A DNA stretch of 64,000 nt from Neobacillus mesonae (lineage in GTDB: Bacteria; Bacillota; Bacilli; Bacillales; Cytobacillaceae), in contig NZ_KV440949.1 of the NCBI RefSeq assembly GCF_001636315.1, forward strand, positions 5,226,084 through 5,290,083, in the 5' to 3' direction. Made by a program: the position numbers and the translations under genes. How positions within the stretch are numbered: position 1 is the stretch's first letter; the number at the start of each line of letters is the position of its first letter. This document shows positions 7,990-15,994 of this stretch, piece by piece. Below the pieces are notes generated by a model. The model was given only the letters and a program-made list of their open reading frames with translations, did not search any database and had not been told where the DNA came from.

Positions 7990-8283
7990 ATGCAAAATCA
8001 ACAAATGAATCAATCAATGATGCAAAGCCCGCCACCTGCGATTACTTCAAAAGACCTGCAATACCTGAAGGATGCTTTATCATGGGAGCTTCTTGCGTTT
8101 AAAAAATTTCATTTTCTAGCGCAGCAGGCGACGAATCCCAATATTAAACAGGTACTCGAAAAGGCAGGTCAAATGCATCAGAACCATTATCAAAAATTGT
8201 TGTCTCACCTGCAGGTTAATAACAATACAGTATTAGCTAGTATGCAAACAATGCAGCAAAATCAGCAGCAGAATTTACAGTAA
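7990..8283 (+). CDS. CotF-like spore coat protein, first of pair
   Basis: A 97-residue Gln/Asn/Met-rich protein. A short disordered N-terminus (MQNQQMNQSMMQSPPP) is followed by two amphipathic helices (residues about 20-80: YLKDALSWELLAFKKFHFLA and VLEKAGQMHQNHYQKLLSHL) like those of CotF/YhcQ-type coat proteins with ferritin-like helices. AAAGGAG precedes the ATG. The next gene begins almost at once with a closely similar MQNQQ start, so the two form an operon and a related pair. Sporulation-specific expression is likely but no sigma-K or sigma-G promoter was clear to me. Confidence 0.7.
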   Translation: MQNQQMNQSMMQSPPPAITSKDLQYLKDALSWELLAFKKFHFLAQQATNPNIKQVLEKAGQMHQNHYQKLLSHLQVNNNTVLASMQTMQQNQQQNLQ

Positions 8284-8301
8284 GGAATGGAGGATAACGA
8301 A

Positions 8302-8652
8302 ATGCAAAACCAGCAAGGTCAAAACCCTAATCAAATTGCCAATCAGCAGACAGGTCAATTGCCAAAGGTAAAAGGACCTGAAATGAATGACCGCGATTTT
8401 CTAAATGATGGTCTAAGCACGTGCAAATATATTACCGACAGTTTAAATATCGCTGTTCGTGAAGCCAGCCATGATCAGCTGCATGCCGATTTATTACAAA
8501 TGTTAACAGAAACACAGCAAAGCTGCCGCGATTTGTTCTTGGTCATGTTCCAAAATGGCTGGTACAAGATGGAAGCAGAAGAACAACAAAAAATTAATCA
8601 AGCTTATCAGCAGTTTAGTAATTACTCGTCGCAATTTCCTTACACACATTAA
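8302..8652 (+). CDS. CotF-domain spore coat protein, second of pair
   Basis: A 116-residue coat protein with a Gln/Asn-rich N-terminus (about 1-30) and a CotF-type helical domain (about 35-110) containing MNDRDFLNDGLSTCKYITDS and LLQMLTETQQSCRDLFLVMF. GGAGG at 8289-8293 lies eight bases before the ATG at 8302, so that start is preferred to the ATG at 8287, which has no site. It is translated directly after the first coat gene and ended by the terminator at 8667-8693. Confidence 0.78.
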   Translation: MQNQQGQNPNQIANQQTGQLPKVKGPEMNDRDFLNDGLSTCKYITDSLNIAVREASHDQLHADLLQMLTETQQSCRDLFLVMFQNGWYKMEAEEQQKINQAYQQFSNYSSQFPYTH

Positions 8653-8663
8653 TGCTTTGTTAA

Positions 8664-8694
8664 GTGCCAGCCGAATTTGGCTGGTGTTTTTTTG
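8664..8694 (+). terminator. Terminator of the coat-gene pair
   Basis: Stem CCAGCC/GGCTGG (8667-8672 and 8679-8684) followed by GTGTTTTTTT, directly downstream of the second coat gene. Confidence 0.8.
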
Positions 8695-8743
8695 CTTAAT
8701 TTTGGGATGAATTAGGTCTCCAGTGAGTTTTTAACACATTCCA

Positions 8744-9107
8744 GGTTTGTTATACACCTGTATGGTGCGCACACGCTCTCCGTTTTTTGAAAACCGCGCA
8801 CTATGGACATTTCATAAAGCGCACAAGCATGGATTTTTTCGAAACTTGCATATTATAGCCCCTTCATAGAGCACGTAGTCATGGATTTTTATCGAACTCG
8901 CGTACTATGGACCATTCATAGTGCGCGTAGGCATGAATTTTTTCGAAACTTGCGCACTATAGACCTTTTATAGAGCGCGTTAGCATGGATATTTTTTGAA
9001 CACGCGTACTATGGATCATTCATAGAGCGCGATAGCATGAATTTTTTTGACATCCGCGCACTTTGGGCCTTTCATAGTGCGCTATAGCATGGTCTTCTTC
9101 AAACTCG
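8744..9107. repeat. 52-bp tandem palindromic array A (7 units)
   Basis: Seven consecutive units begin at 8744 (diverged), 8796, 8848, 8900, 8952, 9004 and 9056, each exactly 52 bases long. A unit consists of a GCGCACTATG-type arm, a 6-8 base loop, the complementary CATAGTGCGC-type arm, then a spacer of the form TAGCATGGATTTTTTCGAA. Arms differ slightly from unit to unit while the period stays fixed. The array fills the gap between the coat-gene terminator and the aldehyde dehydrogenase gene and has no coding frame. Confidence 0.9.
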
Positions 9108-9169
9108 CTTATCCTACAATGAAATAAAACCCTACACACTATATAATAGAAAAATAAGGAGGGAATCGT

Positions 9170-10540
9170 GTGGAGAACTACAGTACCTTAATTGCTGATC
9201 AAAAGTCATTTTTTCGCTCGGACAAAACGAAGGACATCACCTTCCGCATTAACGCTCTTCAAACGTTAAGAAAGGCAATAAAGAATCATGAAGCGGAACT
9301 TATGCAAGCATTACAGGCGGATTTAAATAAATCAGAATTTGAAGCCTATTCCACTGAAATCGGCTTTGTCTTGGAAGAATTACGGTATACCGCCAGCCAT
9401 TTGCAGTCATGGGTCAGACCCGAAAAAGTGAAGACACCTCTTACCCATATTGGCTCTAACAGCTATATTTACTCTGAACCATATGGCGTAGCATTAATCA
9501 TCTCCCCATGGAATTACCCATTTCAACTAGCGATTGCTCCGCTAATCGGGGCAATCGCAGCCGGGAACTGTGCTGTCATGAAACCATCAGAATTAACACC
9601 AAAAACATCAGAGGTTTTAGAAAAACTAATTCGTGAATGTTTCCCAGAAGAGTTTATCGCCGTGGTGCAAGGCGGAGTGGAAACAAGTCAGGCGCTATTG
9701 AATGGGAAATTTGATTATATCTTTTTCACTGGCAGTGTACCTGTCGGCAAAATCATTATGGAAGCAGCAGCGAAACAGTTAATTCCTGTAACACTGGAGC
9801 TCGGAGGAAAGAGTCCTTGCATTGTCCATGAGGATGCCAATCTGAAAATAGCGGCAAAACGGATTGCTTGGGGTAAGTATACGAATGCCGGCCAAACTTG
9901 TATTGCTCCTGATTACCTTTATTTGCATACGAATGTTCAAGAGGAATTTTTGCAGTATTTGAAAGCGGCGATTGTGGAGTTATACAGCAGTGAACCGCTC
10001 AATAATCCGAATTTCACCCGGATTGTCAGCAAAAGGCATTTCGAACGTCTTGCAGCTTTTTTAAATAATGGCAAGGTTTATGTTGGAGGAAAAACTAATC
10101 CCGAGAAACTATCAATTGAGCCGACTGTTCTAACGAAAATTTCATGGGATGACTCAATCATGGAGGATGAGATATTTGGTCCGATTCTTCCTGTACTGGA
10201 GTATAGCGAGCTGTCGGAGGTTATTGAGGGAATACATGAGCATCCAAAACCGCTCTCACTTTATCTTTTTACCGAGAATAACAGTATCCAAGAAAAGCTA
10301 TTAAACAGTGTTTCGTTTGGCGGCGGCTGCGTGAATGATACGGTATATCACTTTGCCTCCCCTCATCTGCCATTTGGCGGTGTCGGCCCGAGCGGCATCG
10401 GAGCTTATCATGGTAAAGGAAGCTTTGACACCTTTTCACATAAAAAAAGTATTTTAAAGCAGACCACCCGCTTTGACATTCCCTTTCGGTACCCGAATGT
10501 GAAGAATGGGCTGAAAAAAATAAAGATGTTTATGAAATAA
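9170..10540 (+). CDS. Aldehyde dehydrogenase (YwdH-like)
   Basis: A 456-residue NAD(P)-dependent aldehyde dehydrogenase of the short, class-3-like group that oxidises medium to long chain aliphatic or aromatic aldehydes; B. subtilis YwdH is the likely counterpart. Visible elements are the cofactor loop ISPWNYPFQLAI (about 107-118), FTGSVPVGK, the catalytic Glu in VTLELGGKSP and the catalytic Cys in NAGQTCIAPDY. A hydrophobic/basic C-terminus (FDIPFRYPNVKNGLKKIKMFM) could touch the membrane, as in fatty aldehyde dehydrogenases. The start is a GTG at 9170 following AAGGAGGG. It is a single gene between array A and a terminator. Confidence 0.88.
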   Translation: MENYSTLIADQKSFFRSDKTKDITFRINALQTLRKAIKNHEAELMQALQADLNKSEFEAYSTEIGFVLEELRYTASHLQSWVRPEKVKTPLTHIGSNSYIYSEPYGVALIISPWNYPFQLAIAPLIGAIAAGNCAVMKPSELTPKTSEVLEKLIRECFPEEFIAVVQGGVETSQALLNGKFDYIFFTGSVPVGKIIMEAAAKQLIPVTLELGGKSPCIVHEDANLKIAAKRIAWGKYTNAGQTCIAPDYLYLHTNVQEEFLQYLKAAIVELYSSEPLNNPNFTRIVSKRHFERLAAFLNNGKVYVGGKTNPEKLSIEPTVLTKISWDDSIMEDEIFGPILPVLEYSELSEVIEGIHEHPKPLSLYLFTENNSIQEKLLNSVSFGGGCVNDTVYHFASPHLPFGGVGPSGIGAYHGKGSFDTFSHKKSILKQTTRFDIPFRYPNVKNGLKKIKMFMK

Positions 10541-10581
10541 AAAACAAATGCCTTCAGCAGATTCCTGAGGCATTTGTTTTA
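10541..10581. terminator. Bidirectional terminator
   Basis: Stem AAAACAAATGCCTTCAG (10541-10557) with CTGAGGCATTTGTTTT (10565-10580), flanked by A and T runs, between the convergent aldehyde dehydrogenase and lipoprotein genes. Confidence 0.85.
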
Positions 10582-10588
10582 CCTTTTT

Positions 10589-11008
10589 CTATTTACCTGA
10601 TACTACATTGAAAGAAACTTCCTCTCCATTTTGAAAGGACCTAATTGTATCATATTTTTTATCTAACTTTCTTTTATATAAAAGTTCATGGTTTAATGAG
10701 GGATTGGAATAGTCGGTAGTTTCATCAGAGTTGTATAAAATGTTCAATGTATCCCCTTCTGTTACAACCTTAAAATCTGTAAAATAAGTGGATTTTTCAC
10801 CCTGTAATACATTTTTTTCGTTCAAATAAATGTATACTGTTTTTGGATTATCCAAATAAAGATACACTCCATTTTGATCCTGGACATCGGTGATAAAGGA
10901 TTGAAGTGTTTTATTATTTCCTTTAGGGGTTACTTTAGATAAAGTTAATTCTGAATTGCATCCAGACAATAAAATAACAACTACAAGAAATGTTACTAAT
11001 TTTTTCAA
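10589..11008 (-). CDS. Small lipoprotein, function unknown
   Basis: A 139-residue predicted lipoprotein. KKLVTFLVVVILLSGC gives a type II signal with lipobox LSGC, so the mature protein starts at Cys and is attached to the outer face of the membrane. The remainder is a beta-rich soluble domain with no family that I recognise. I choose the TTG at 11008, preceded by GGGAGAG; the frame can be read from 11032 but that adds residues before the signal peptide and lacks a site. It is a single gene with its own terminator side at 10541-10581. Confidence 0.7.
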   Translation of the reverse strand: MKKLVTFLVVVILLSGCNSELTLSKVTPKGNNKTLQSFITDVQDQNGVYLYLDNPKTVYIYLNEKNVLQGEKSTYFTDFKVVTEGDTLNILYNSDETTDYSNPSLNHELLYKRKLDKKYDTIRSFQNGEEVSFNVVSGK

Positions 11009-11161
11009 TACAACTCTCCCTTTTTGTAACAAAGAATATAATTTTCAAAAACCTCCCATTTATAAATTAATTATATTATAATTGTGGTAAGTTTTATAGG
11101 GAAAATTCCAGTTAAAATGAAATAAAAGTAAAAATAGGTAGTTTGTTTTGGAGGTCACTTG

Positions 11162-11383
11162 ATGAACGAAGAATGGAAAGAATCAGTTAAAACTTGGCTA
11201 GTAATCATTATGGTAATCAGCCTAATTGGCGCTTTTGTTTTATTTTTCATGGCACATTACAAAATCGCTCTTGGATTAGCCGGTGTCTTTATGGCTTTAG
11301 CAGCATTCTTAAGTCAATGGGCTCGTACTAAAAATGTGGACTACATTCATCGCAGAATGCACAAAAATAATCATAGATATTAA
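11162..11383 (+). CDS. Small two-helix membrane protein
   Basis: A 73-residue protein with two membrane helices (about 10-32 and 35-55) and a basic, His-rich tail (HRRMHKNNHRY). Unrecognised function. The ATG at 11162 lies six bases after GGAGGT; an adjacent TTG three bases earlier is less well spaced. It is a single gene followed by a terminator. Confidence 0.65.
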   Translation: MNEEWKESVKTWLVIIMVISLIGAFVLFFMAHYKIALGLAGVFMALAAFLSQWARTKNVDYIHRRMHKNNHRY

Positions 11384-11423
11384 TTATTCTTTATAGAGTT
11401 TTCCAGATATCTCGGAAAAGACA

Positions 11424-11455
11424 AAAAGCTGTCATTATGACAGCTTTACTTTTTA
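11424..11455. terminator. Bidirectional terminator
   Basis: Stem AAAGCTGTCAT/ATGACAGCTTT (11425-11435 and 11437-11447) with ACTTTTT to the right and an A-run to the left, between the convergent small membrane protein and VOC genes. Confidence 0.8.
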
Positions 11456-11459
11456 GGTA

Positions 11460-11873
11460 CTAAATCTGATATTTCTCCTTAAAAGTTGGACTTAATTCAC
11501 TCCAAACATCAAATTTATTTCCATCCAAATCATAGAAAACAAAGTTTCTGCCGGCATGTCCTCTGTTTTCAATTTCCCCCACACGAATCTCCTTTTTCTT
11601 AAAATCTTTATGTAAAGCTTCGAGTGCAGTCAATCCATTTACTTCAAATGTGATGGAAAATCGCTCATGGCCATGGATATCATAGAAATTAGAACTCTGA
11701 TTTTTTAGGGATTTGACTAGGAATATACTTTGGTTTGCGAAATTAAGAATCGCCTTATCATTATCTTTATAGCTTAGTTCTGCTCCTAATTTATTAATAT
11801 ACCAATCTGATGCCTGTTCTACGTCCGCAACTGGAATATAGGTGGTTCCGATCCTTAATAATTTTTGGTTCAT
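11460..11873 (-). CDS. VOC/glyoxalase-superfamily protein
   Basis: A 137-residue protein of the vicinal oxygen chelate fold with two beta-alpha-beta-beta-beta halves, seen as IGTTYIPVADVEQASDWYINKLG at the start and GHAGRNFVFYDLDGNKFDVWS near the end. Members include glyoxalases, dioxygenases and resistance proteins; the reaction here is not determinable. AAGGAG precedes the ATG at 11873, which is preferred to the frame start at 11897. It follows the P-loop kinase-like gene on the same strand with a 43-base gap and may be co-transcribed. Confidence 0.8.
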   Translation of the reverse strand: MNQKLLRIGTTYIPVADVEQASDWYINKLGAELSYKDNDKAILNFANQSIFLVKSLKNQSSNFYDIHGHERFSITFEVNGLTALEALHKDFKKKEIRVGEIENRGHAGRNFVFYDLDGNKFDVWSELSPTFKEKYQI

Positions 11874-11916
11874 TTTATTAATCTCCTTACCTTGCAATTT
11901 GAAAGGAATTACATGC

Positions 11917-12477
11917 CTACATCTGAAACTTTTCCTTTATGATTTTCGCTGTTTCCAATGCACCTAAGCTGGTATTGTTGATTTTCATATAATTATCTTT
12001 CTTGATTTCGCCGTCAAATGAGTTCAATCTGTGTTTTTTCAGCGTACTGATTAAATCATTTTCAGACCACTCAAGATCCCTTTTTGAAGGCTTATGCTCA
12101 AGTCTATTTGAACTCTTATTCCGTTCAATTCTTTCTTCGTATTCGGCCTCAAGCTCGACAAGGTATACCGTGCCGCCTCTCGATTCAAACAAATGAGAGA
12201 GCTTATCGACATAATCCCAATCTGATTTAAGATCGAACATCCAAACAAAAGTGAAAATTAAACCATATAAATTACTTTTTGAAACTTCTTCGAAAATCTC
12301 CTGGCGGAATAGATTTACTAGTCTTTTACCTTCCGGTGTACTGTAATCGAAAAAATGACTCACAAGATCAATCGTCATGTGATTATGGAAAAGTATTAAT
12401 TCAGTTATTTTTGTTAATTCCTGCCCGACAGTCATTTTTCCAACCGCCTGCGGACCAAAGATCAGAACAAGCTTCAT
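11917..12477 (-). CDS. P-loop NTPase / nucleotide kinase-like protein
   Basis: A 186-residue protein beginning with a beta strand and Walker A motif GPQAVGKMT (residues 8-16), a layout typical of shikimate-kinase-like and AAA_33 small kinases. A later Asp/Glu-rich segment (VYLVELEAEYEERIERN) resembles the strand and lid region of such kinases. The phosphate acceptor is unknown. AAGGAGGATAT precedes the ATG. It is first in a two-gene unit with the VOC protein. Confidence 0.75.
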   Translation of the reverse strand: MKLVLIFGPQAVGKMTVGQELTKITELILFHNHMTIDLVSHFFDYSTPEGKRLVNLFRQEIFEEVSKSNLYGLIFTFVWMFDLKSDWDYVDKLSHLFESRGGTVYLVELEAEYEERIERNKSSNRLEHKPSKRDLEWSENDLISTLKKHRLNSFDGEIKKDNYMKINNTSLGALETAKIIKEKFQM

Positions 12478-12858
12478 ATATCCTCCTTCAAAATAAGTTT
12501 TTTCTTACCGTAAAACATAATTGGATTCAACAAGTAAAAACAATTATTGTAAAACACATAAATGTGTTTATGCTATCTCCACTTAGGCCGATTTCATCTA
12601 CTATGATGGCATCGAAGTAGGATAGTTGGACAGTTACAATTAAGGAAATGAACGATAAGATTGTAACTTTTTCTTTAATTTTTAATAGTTTTATCTTATC
12701 AAATTCTATAGGATAAAAAAGGATGTATTTGTAAAATTAACCATAATTATGGTGGAATGAGTATTTCACTTCTTGTGTTTGCATGAATTAAATTATGAAT
12801 ACCTTAAATTATGTTTGTAATAATAAACTCCTGTTTAGTACTACATTACTCGTAAATG
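12478..12858. other. Intergenic stretch, nothing recognised
   Basis: About 380 AT-rich bases between two minus-strand genes. It should contain the promoter of the kinase-like gene, but I see no clear -35/-10 pair, repeat or RNA gene. A plus-strand frame that ends here is antisense to the kinase-like gene and is not supported. Confidence 0.5.
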
Positions 12859-13719
12859 TTAAATTTCAACTGCATTCGATGGCAGTTCTTTTACCTGCTT
12901 TAAATATTTGGTAACACGCTTGTCATCATCATGTGGATATTCAAAATTAAGGCTCTCCGCTATAGATTTAGCGGTAGTTCCAAATAGGTTGCTCGCGGTT
13001 AATAATGCGTTCCAAACACTTTCATATTTTCCATCGGAATAGGTTAACATAAGTTCTTTCCAAGTATCCTCTGGTAAAAATTTTTCTAAATACTTCCCGC
13101 ATTTTCCGATACTAACTGCAAAATCGTTTTGAATTCCGACCTGCCATTCCAGCATTTTTAGTAGCATGGGTCTTACACAATTGTTCAAATGGTCCTGGGC
13201 GTAGAGCATTTCTTTTCTCCACAAACCTTTTGCCACATACGTTGAAACCCACCAAAATTCATTGCAGCAATTTGAAAAATCTTCTGCTGTTGGACGTTTC
13301 ACCCAATAATCCTTATCTGTTGGTTGGGGAATCATCGGAAGAGCATCGTCTTTATCGAGCAAAATAACGGTAAGCGTATCTTCTTGAAGATATTCGTCTT
13401 TATTATTTATTGGTATTAATGTTAAATCAATTCGGTTTCCGTCTGCAAAAAGCATGAGGTACGCATATCGTTTGATACAGGATGATGAACGCTTTTCAGG
13501 TGTCTGCATAATGATTCGCTCGCCAAAAATATCTATCCAGTTCTCGTCTTGTATAAAAGAATCTATCTCTGTTACCATGTAAACAATATCAAAGTCTTGG
13601 AATAAATCCTTTGGTGCATTCGGATTGGTTCGTGATCCGTTCATCGCAACAGCACGAATTCGGTCGTCTCTCTTAGCCATATTTAAAACTAGGTCGAACA
13701 TTTCTTGGTCGGATCGCAT
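12859..13719 (-). CDS. aadK: Aminoglycoside 6-adenylyltransferase (AadK-like)
   Basis: A 286-residue protein matching the ANT(6) streptomycin adenylyltransferase family in length and motifs. These include RAVAMNGSRTNPNAPKDLFQDFDIVYMV (nucleotidyltransferase GS...D.D site, about 22-50), GNRIDLTLIP, the DKDYWVKRPTAEDF region and CCNEFWWVSTYVAKGL. The chromosomal B. subtilis AadK has nearly the same length, so this is probably an intrinsic rather than an acquired gene. The enzyme would transfer AMP from ATP to the 6-hydroxyl of streptomycin. GGAGGTTAGCAA precedes the ATG. No mobile element flanks it. Confidence 0.88.
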   Translation of the reverse strand: MRSDQEMFDLVLNMAKRDDRIRAVAMNGSRTNPNAPKDLFQDFDIVYMVTEIDSFIQDENWIDIFGERIIMQTPEKRSSSCIKRYAYLMLFADGNRIDLTLIPINNKDEYLQEDTLTVILLDKDDALPMIPQPTDKDYWVKRPTAEDFSNCCNEFWWVSTYVAKGLWRKEMLYAQDHLNNCVRPMLLKMLEWQVGIQNDFAVSIGKCGKYLEKFLPEDTWKELMLTYSDGKYESVWNALLTASNLFGTTAKSIAESLNFEYPHDDDKRVTKYLKQVKELPSNAVEI

Positions 13720-13758
13720 TTGCTAACCTCCGCAATTGATTTTTTTATATAGTTGTTT

Positions 13759-13930
13759 TTTCTATGGGACAAAAGGTTACATATGTTGGTCTTATCTGTC
13801 CCATAGGACTCTTCTATGAGACAGTTTGTTAATAAATTTGATGAGTTTTGGCGCATAGGACACTTCTATGAGACAGTTTGTTAATAAACTAGATAGATCC
13901 TGTCCCTTAGGCTGCTTTTACGGAATATTT
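13759..13930. repeat. 52-bp tandem palindromic array B (3 units)
   Basis: Left arms CATAG start at 13802, 13854 and 13906 (the last as CTTAG) and right arms CTATG at 13762, 13814 and 13866, so both arms repeat at exactly 52 bases. The fullest arm pair is of GTCCCATAG/CTATGGGAC type with a 7-base loop, and two units share the spacer AGACAGTTTGTTAATAAA. It lies between the aadK start and the osmC terminator. Confidence 0.8.
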
Positions 13931-13989
13931 TACCATGATTTTCAATCGAATAGTTTCACAAAAATGAAAATTAGCTTAAGTGTAGTAAC

Positions 13990-14018
13990 AAAAAAGCTCG
14001 GAGATGATCTCCGAGCCA
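13990..14018 (-). terminator. Terminator of the cysteine synthase-osmC unit
   Basis: Palindromic stem GCTCGGAGAT/ATCTCCGAGC (about 13996-14015) followed on the minus strand by a T-run, just after the osmC stop. Confidence 0.8.
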
Positions 14019-14040
14019 AAACGTAAAATTCTTAATTTGA

Positions 14041-14466
14041 TTACAAATTCTGTTCCCCATTAACCCCATTAATCGAATAACTTACGGTCATTTCCGCATT
14101 TAATGAATGGGAAACGGAGCAGTATTTATCCTTGGATAATTGGATTGCACGTACGACCTTATCTTCTGGTAATTCTCCCTCTAAAGCATAATGAATGTTA
14201 ATTTTAGTAAATCGTTTCGGTTCCACTTCGGCACGGTCACCCTTCACATCCATATGAAAGGATGTTGGATCTAATCTCATTTTACGCAAAATCATAATAA
14301 TATCAATTCCGGTACAGCCTGCAACCGCATTTAATAATAATTCTGTTGGTCGCGCACCGGTATTTTCGCCGCCGACTTCCGGAGCCGCATCCATTTTAAT
14401 TTCATGACCGGATGGGGTTACACTTGAAAATGCCATCTTTCCTGTCCATTTAATAGTTGTTTCCAT
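14041..14466 (-). CDS. OsmC-family protein
   Basis: A 141-residue OsmC/Ohr-type protein (B. subtilis YhfA-like). The two Cys of the family are present, in VAGCTGIDIIMIL (Cys51) and DKYCSVSHSL, together with the PTELLLNAVAG helix. OsmC proteins are thiol peroxidases that reduce organic peroxides; YhfA-like members lack an assigned substrate. AAAGGAGATGTGAAAC precedes the ATG. It follows the cysteine synthase gene by 26 bases, so both thiol-related genes are probably one transcript. Confidence 0.85.
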   Translation of the reverse strand: METTIKWTGKMAFSSVTPSGHEIKMDAAPEVGGENTGARPTELLLNAVAGCTGIDIIMILRKMRLDPTSFHMDVKGDRAEVEPKRFTKINIHYALEGELPEDKVVRAIQLSKDKYCSVSHSLNAEMTVSYSINGVNGEQNL

Positions 14467-14492
14467 GTTTCACATCTCCTTTATTTTTAAAA

Positions 14493-15416
14493 TCATCCTG
14501 GGAATAAGTCGGATGAAAGGTATCGTTCACCTGTGTCGGGTGCTAAGCATAGGACTCTTGCTGTCGATGGTAAATCTTTTGCAATTTCAATCGCAAAATG
14601 AGCGGAAGAAGCCCCTGATGCCCCAATGAAAATTCCTTCTTTAGCTGCAAGCTGGCGTGCCATAATTTGTGCTTCCTCATCTTTAATATGCAGGATTTCA
14701 TCGTAAATATGTTGATTTAAAATTGTTGGAATAAACCCTGGGCCGGTTCCCGGAATTTTATGTGGTCCTGGCTGACCCCCGGAAAGTACCGGTGATCCTG
14801 CTGGCTCGACTACATAAATCTGTATATCAGGTATTTGTTTTTTCAATTCTTCTCCAACACCTGTTACTGTTCCGCCAGTTCCAGCTGTTAAGACTAGTGC
14901 GTCTAATTTCCCTTCAAATGCCTCTAGAATCTCAACTGCTGTGGTGTTGCGGTGAGCATCTGAATTTGCTGGATTTTCAAACTGCATTGGGATAAAGCTG
15001 TCTGGGATTGTTTCAGCTAATTCCTTTGCCTTATCAATTGAGCCCTGCATACGTAGGTTCGCCGGTGTTAAATGCACTTCGGCGCCATATGCTTTTAAAA
15101 TTTTCACCCGCTCAAGGGTTGCGTTATCCGGCATAGTAATAATGCAGCGGTAGCCTTTTACCGCACATACCATCGCGATCCCGATACCCGTATTGCCGGA
15201 AGTCGGTTCGATTACGGTACTTTTCCCCGGAATCAACTTCCCTTCTGCTTCTGCACGCTCAATCATATTGATGGATGCCCGGTCCTTCACACTTCCACCG
15301 GGATTAAATGATTCCAATTTTATATACACTTCCGCACCGTTCGGGTCAGGAAGCTTATTTAATTTTACAATTGGAGTATTACCGATGAGATCAAGAACAG
15401 AGTTATATAGTTTCAA
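14493..15416 (-). CDS. Cysteine synthase (CysK/YtkP-like)
   Basis: A PLP-dependent O-acetylserine sulfhydrylase-type enzyme of about 307 residues. The PLP Lys lies in NPGGSVKDR (near 42), the substrate loop is TSGNTGIG, and the phosphate-binding loop is TAGTGGTVTG. The region GGQPGPHKIPGTGPGFIP matches the YtkP-like group rather than the main CysK. It makes cysteine from O-acetylserine and sulfide, or a related beta-replacement. I take the TTG at 15416, which has AAGGGTGA five bases upstream; a GTG at 15425 overlaps that site. It is first in a unit with osmC. Confidence 0.88.
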   Translation of the reverse strand: MKLYNSVLDLIGNTPIVKLNKLPDPNGAEVYIKLESFNPGGSVKDRASINMIERAEAEGKLIPGKSTVIEPTSGNTGIGIAMVCAVKGYRCIITMPDNATLERVKILKAYGAEVHLTPANLRMQGSIDKAKELAETIPDSFIPMQFENPANSDAHRNTTAVEILEAFEGKLDALVLTAGTGGTVTGVGEELKKQIPDIQIYVVEPAGSPVLSGGQPGPHKIPGTGPGFIPTILNQHIYDEILHIKDEEAQIMARQLAAKEGIFIGASGASSAHFAIEIAKDLPSTARVLCLAPDTGERYLSSDLFPG

Positions 15417-15539
15417 TTTTGTCACCCTTCCATTTGTTGTGTCTGCCCTTATTATATCATTTAATTCCTATTAGATTAGTTGGCAATGCTTTAATTTTTA
15501 AAAATTTTTAACAACCATATTGCCTTTTATTAGCATTCG

Positions 15540-15712
15540 GTTTTTATAAGATTTTATGAGAACTGAAACGATTGAAACTGCCTCGAATTTGTCTTCATGA
15601 ACGCCTTATGAGAACAAAACCAGTCAAACTTCACTCACGATTGTCCTCATGAAGCCTCTATGAGAACCAAAAGGAACAAAGCACGCTCAGAAAAGTCCTC
15701 ATGCCGGCTTCT
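15540..15712. repeat. 52-bp tandem palindromic array C (3 units)
   Basis: ATGAG right arms start at 15556, 15608 and 15660 and TCATG left arms at 15595, 15647 and 15699; both series step by exactly 52 bases. The paired element is CTCAT...ATGAG(AAC) around a 9-base loop, with poorly conserved spacers. The arm sequence ATGAGAAC is shared with array D, 28 kb away. It lies between the cysteine synthase start and the terminator of the next minus-strand operon. Confidence 0.75.
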
Positions 15713-15722
15713 TTCAATTCAA

Positions 15723-15766
15723 AAAAACAACCCACCGCCCAATAAAGGACGATAGGTTGTTCATTC
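15723..15766 (-). terminator. Terminator of the MoxR/RDD operon
   Basis: On the minus strand ACAACCTATCGTCC pairs with the downstream GGGCGGTGGGTTGT and is followed by seven T. It directly follows the last small gene of the cluster. Confidence 0.7.
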
Positions 15767-15774
15767 CAAACTAA

Positions 15775-15969
15775 CTATACAAAATAACTAATATATACAC
15801 CTAGGGCGATAAACGACAATGTAATGATTACCGCATAAATCAATGTGAGGTTCTTTGTATTTTTTTTGACAGCGCCGCGGTAATCTTGATCGCCTTTCCC
15901 TGTAAGTAATAGTGTGCATATTCCTGCAATAATTAAAATCAGGATGACCAATGCATATAAGATTTTCAT
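15775..15969 (-). CDS. Small two-helix membrane protein of the MoxR cluster
   Basis: A 64-residue protein with two membrane helices (about 2-22 and 41-62) separated by a polar loop (GKGDQDYRGAVKKNTKN). Unrecognised. The ATG at 15969 follows GGGGGTGTCATA; a frame reaching back to 16041 overlaps the RDD gene out of frame and is less likely. It is last in the operon that starts with the membrane protein at 22799, or in its RDD part. Confidence 0.65.
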   Translation of the reverse strand: MKILYALVILILIIAGICTLLLTGKGDQDYRGAVKKNTKNLTLIYAVIITLSFIALGVYISYFV

Positions 15970-15994
15970 TATGACACCCCCAAATAATACTTTT

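Noticed and set aside
8744..9107. CRISPR array
   Set aside because: The whole 52-bp unit is repeated, with no unique spacers, and no cas genes are in the window.
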